Shown piece after piece: positions 5,013 to 7,302 of a DNA stretch of 7,302 bases; position 1 is the first letter of the stretch; each line of letters opens with the position of its first letter. The stretch is from DATEAV01 sp964513155. GTDB lineage: Bacteria > Chloroflexota > Anaerolineae > Anaerolineales > E44-bin32. A model generated the notes under the pieces. It did no database searches. It saw nothing but the letters and a program-made list of their open reading frames with translations, and was not told the DNA's origin. Made by a program: the position numbers and the translations under genes. The stretch covers positions 1 to 7,302 of the forward strand of contig CAZEMA010000115.1 in NCBI GenBank assembly GCA_964513155.1, given 5' to 3'.

Positions 5013-6436
5013 ACTACCACTCCCCGTTCTCCGTCCGCTACGGTTCGAAGGAGATGCGGGCGATCTGGTCGGAGGAGGCCAAGCGGCGAGGTTGGCGGCG
5101 GGTGTGGATTGCCGTGGCCGAAGCCCAGACGGCCGCGGGGCTGGTCACGGCCGCCCAGCTGGACGATCTCCGTGAACACGCGCAGACCATCAACCTGCGG
5201 CGAGCGGCGGAGATCGAGTCCGAGGTCGGGCACGATCTGATGGCGGAGCTCAAGGCCTTTGCCGAGCAGTGCCCCTCTGGCGGCCCAATCCTACATTGGG
5301 GGATGACCTCGGCAGACGTGGAAGACAACATCGACGTCGTTCGCCAGCGAGAGGCCCTGACGCTCCTGCTGGAACGACTCCGGCGATTGCTGCTGCCGCT
5401 TGCCTCGCGCATCCAGACCACCGCCGACTTGCCCGTCCTCGGTTACACCCACCTGCAGCCGGCCGAGCCGACCACGCTCGGCTATCGCCTGAGCGGCTAC
5501 GCTCAGGACCTGCTGAGGCATTTCGATGCACTGACCGACCTGCGCGCTGGGCTGCGTGGCAAGGGAATCAAGGGCGCCGTCGGGACCGCGGCCACCTTTG
5601 CCGACATACTGAGCGGCACTCCCGTCACGCCAGAGATGCTTGAGGCGACCGTGCTGGAAGCCCTGGGCATCGAAGCCTACCCGGTGACCAGCCAGACCTA
5701 CCCCCGGCTTCAGGATTACGCTCTGCTCGGGGGCCTCGCCGGCCTGGCTGCCTCGCTGCACAAATTCGCCTTCGACCTCCGTCTGATGCAATCCCCGGCG
5801 GTCGGGCAGGCGGCCGAACCATTTGGAGAGCAGCAGGTCGGCTCGAGCGCGATGCCCTTCAAGCGCAATCCCGTCAGGGCCGAGAGGATCTGCTCTCTGG
5901 CGCGCCTTGTGGCCGCCAACGCGACTGTGGCCTGGGAGAACGCCGCGCTCTCGCTTCTCGAACGTACCCTGGATGACTCCGCCAACCGCCGGGTCATCCT
6001 CCCGGAGTCTTTTCTCGCCTGCGATGAGATGCTCCTCAGCGCCATCCAGATCGTGGAAGGCCTCGAAATCGAGAGACTGAGCGCTGCTTCCCGTCTGGAG
6101 GAGTTCGCGCCGATGGCGGCTACGGAACGCCTTCTGAACGCGCTGGTGCGCGCCGGGGCCGACCGCCAGGCGATGCACGCCAGGTTGCGAGATCATTGCC
6201 TGGCCGCGATGGAGGCCGTCCGCGCCGGCCGGCCCAGTCCGCTGGCAGACCGGCTGATCGGCGACACCACCCTGCTCCGGTATCTGCAACCCGCCCGAAT
6301 TCGGGATTCGCTCGAGGCAAGCACCTACCTCGGCCATGCTCCCGAGAGGGCCCGCCAGATGGCCGCCGCCATTATGGCCCGGTTGGGCGACGACGAAATC
6401 ACCGCCGCCCGCACGTCCGTTGCGTCTCGCGATTAG
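5009..6436 (+). CDS. purB: Adenylosuccinate lyase
   Basis: A 475-residue member of the fumarase/aspartase superfamily. It acts twice in purine synthesis: SAICAR to AICAR plus fumarate, and adenylosuccinate to AMP plus fumarate. Visible marks are the N-terminal substrate segment (MNYHSPFSVRYGSKEM), GHDLMAE with catalytic-region H75, TSADVEDN (100-107), YTHLQPAEPTTLG with H148 (146-158), the flexible signature loop GSSAMPFKRNP (278-288) with catalytic Ser 279 or 280, and LERTLDDSANRR (317-328). The C-terminal ADSL domain follows. All key residues are intact. It is slightly longer than the Bacillus (about 430) and E. coli (456) enzymes because of its C-terminus. AGGAGAG at 4997-5003 is well placed before the ATG, and the 4-base overlap with the methyltransferase implies coupled translation. 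The enzyme is a cytosolic homotetramer. Confidence 0.96.
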   Translation: MNYHSPFSVRYGSKEMRAIWSEEAKRRGWRRVWIAVAEAQTAAGLVTAAQLDDLREHAQTINLRRAAEIESEVGHDLMAELKAFAEQCPSGGPILHWGMTSADVEDNIDVVRQREALTLLLERLRRLLLPLASRIQTTADLPVLGYTHLQPAEPTTLGYRLSGYAQDLLRHFDALTDLRAGLRGKGIKGAVGTAATFADILSGTPVTPEMLEATVLEALGIEAYPVTSQTYPRLQDYALLGGLAGLAASLHKFAFDLRLMQSPAVGQAAEPFGEQQVGSSAMPFKRNPVRAERICSLARLVAANATVAWENAALSLLERTLDDSANRRVILPESFLACDEMLLSAIQIVEGLEIERLSAASRLEEFAPMAATERLLNALVRAGADRQAMHARLRDHCLAAMEAVRAGRPSPLADRLIGDTTLLRYLQPARIRDSLEASTYLGHAPERARQMAAAIMARLGDDEITAARTSVASRD

Positions 6437-6450
6437 GATGCTATCGGGAA

Positions 6451-6472
6451 GCAGCGCGCCTCCCCGCGCTGC
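6451..6472 (+). promoter_or_regulatory. Perfect 8-bp hairpin between purB and the YhhN gene
   Basis: GCAGCGCG (6451-6458) is the exact reverse complement of CGCGCTGC (6465-6472), with loop CCTCCC. It lies in the 50-base gap and ends 4 bases before the AGGAGAG ribosome-binding site (6477-6483). There is no T-tract. It may be a partial terminator, a processing or stability stem, or a translation modulator for the last gene. Confidence 0.45.
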
Positions 6473-6486
6473 GCCCAGGAGAGCCG

Positions 6487-7161
6487 ATGACAGCCGCATT
6501 GGGAATCAGCCTGGCATTCGCCATCACCGAGTGGGTTGCCATCGCCATTGGCCGCCGGCCTTGGGAGTACGTGGCCAAGCCGGCCACGATGGTCTTCTTG
6601 ATCCTCTGGTACACGACGCGGTCGGGCTTGCCGGCGCCGTTTCCGGCGTGGGCCTTTGCCGCCGGGATGGTGCTGAGCCTGGCCGGCGACATCTTCCTGA
6701 TCCTTCCCAAGGACTGCTTTCTCCTGGGGCTTGCCTCGTTCCTCCTGGCCCATATCGCCTACATCCTGGCGCTCAACGCCCAAGGCCTGTGGGTCACACT
6801 CCCGACGCTGGCCATTGCCGGCGCCATTGCCATGGTGACGGTTTGGTTCGTGCGGGAAGTACGACGCAGCTTGCTCGCCACCGGGAGAGCGAGCCTTATC
6901 CCTCCTGTGATCGTCTATGCCTTCTTTCTGGCCCTCACCCTGTGGTCGGCACTAGGGGTCCTCTTCCGGCCGGGGTGGCCGCCGGTCGCCGCTGGGCTGA
7001 TTGCCGTCGGGGGCGTGCTCTTCTTTGTTTCCGACGCGCTTCTTGCGTGGAACCGGTTCGTCGCCAGCCTGTGGAATGGGCGCGTGTTCGTCATGGTCAC
7101 CTATCATCTGGCCCAGTACGCCCTGTCCGCGGGCATGCTGGTCGCCCTGGGGCGGCTGTAG
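6487..7161 (+). CDS. YhhN / TMEM86-family membrane protein, putative lysoplasmalogenase
   Basis: A 224-residue integral membrane protein with about eight hydrophobic helices. Family motifs are KPATM (31-35), SLAGDIFLILP (64-74), FLLGLASFLLAHIAYI (78-93), FFVSDALLAWNRF (179-191) and TYHLAQYAL (205-213). In studied members (human TMEM86B, a Legionella homologue) the enzyme hydrolyses the vinyl-ether bond of lysoplasmalogen. The conserved aspartates corresponding to D68 and D183 are thought to be catalytic, and both are present. AGGAGAG at 6477-6483 supports ATG 6487. The frame stays open upstream into purB sequence, but that part does not look like this family. It is the last gene of the cluster, and its link to purB seems positional rather than functional. 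Family is sure; substrate in this organism is not. Confidence 0.87.
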   Translation: MTAALGISLAFAITEWVAIAIGRRPWEYVAKPATMVFLILWYTTRSGLPAPFPAWAFAAGMVLSLAGDIFLILPKDCFLLGLASFLLAHIAYILALNAQGLWVTLPTLAIAGAIAMVTVWFVREVRRSLLATGRASLIPPVIVYAFFLALTLWSALGVLFRPGWPPVAAGLIAVGGVLFFVSDALLAWNRFVASLWNGRVFVMVTYHLAQYALSAGMLVALGRL

Positions 7162-7302
7162 CCGGTTCCTCGCTCCTTTGCGGCGGTCTGCCCCCGCCTC
7201 CGCTGGCGCAGTCGAGATTCGCCCCTGTGCTCGTGTCCTGTTTCGGAAGCTCGATGAAGAAGTGCTTCGCTCTCACCGAGACCTTCGGCCTCACCCCGTT
7301 CG
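7162..7302. other. Right-edge intergenic sequence, no gene recognised
   Basis: These 141 bases follow the YhhN gene. GGCGG (7182-7186) and CCGCC (7194-7198) could form a weak 5-bp stem without a T-tract. A short frame from ATG 7254 runs to the edge but is too brief to judge. The composition resembles a dispersed intergenic repeat, though no second copy lies in the window. Confidence 0.3.

Noticed and set aside
6196..6486. N-terminal extension of the YhhN protein into purB
   Set aside because: The extension is Arg/Pro-rich shadow sequence of purB, while ATG 6487 has a good ribosome-binding site and begins the family sequence.
5291..6499. A 402-codon open frame on the minus strand across purB
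   Set aside because: It is fully antisense to a clear purB, matches no family I recognise, and long antisense frames are common in GC-rich genes.
7254..7302. Partial gene starting at ATG 7254 and running to the edge
   Set aside because: Only 16 codons are visible, with a weak GGAAG 4 bases upstream and no recognisable sequence.

Overview
The window is GC-rich, densely packed bacterial DNA. Most genes start behind clear Shine-Dalgarno sites, and recognisable sigma70-type promoters are present. The gene set and the style of the proteins (an Era GTPase, a DUF47/PhoU-like protein, a beta-class DNA methyltransferase, and a recombinase-like protein with a lost active site) suggest a Chloroflexota bacterium, possibly Anaerolineae. 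That placement is from memory of family sequences and is not proven by anything in the window.

Left part (1-2112) is accessory. A GC-rich leader with several short inverted repeats leads into a promoter whose -10 box lies between two near-identical 12-base direct repeats. This drives a vapBC toxin-antitoxin pair: an AbrB-type antitoxin and a PIN-domain ribonuclease that overlap by 4 bases. A hairpin plus T-tract then abuts a second strong promoter for a tyrosine-recombinase-fold protein. The protein keeps the fold but lacks most catalytic residues, including any tyrosine in its last 35 residues. A strong hairpin without a T-tract separates it from the next gene, which converges on it.

Centre (2113-3141) holds a DUF47/PhoU-like gene on the minus strand and a 408-base divergent intergenic region with regulatory signals but no convincing gene.

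Right part (3142-7161) looks like one plus-strand operon: era, an orphan DNA methyltransferase, purB (adenylosuccinate lyase) and a YhhN/lysoplasmalogenase-family membrane protein. Gaps are 32 bases, a 4-base overlap, and 50 bases. The era promoter places the predicted transcript start on the ATG itself, so era is probably read from a leaderless mRNA. The methyltransferase starts at TTG, behind a Shine-Dalgarno partly enclosed in a hairpin. This suggests low or controlled output of a DNA-modifying enzyme embedded among housekeeping genes.

No rRNA, tRNA, CRISPR array or insertion sequence was recognised. The points most worth following are the active-site-less recombinase family and the orphan methyltransferase coupled to era and purB. 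Neither amounts to a demonstrated new system.
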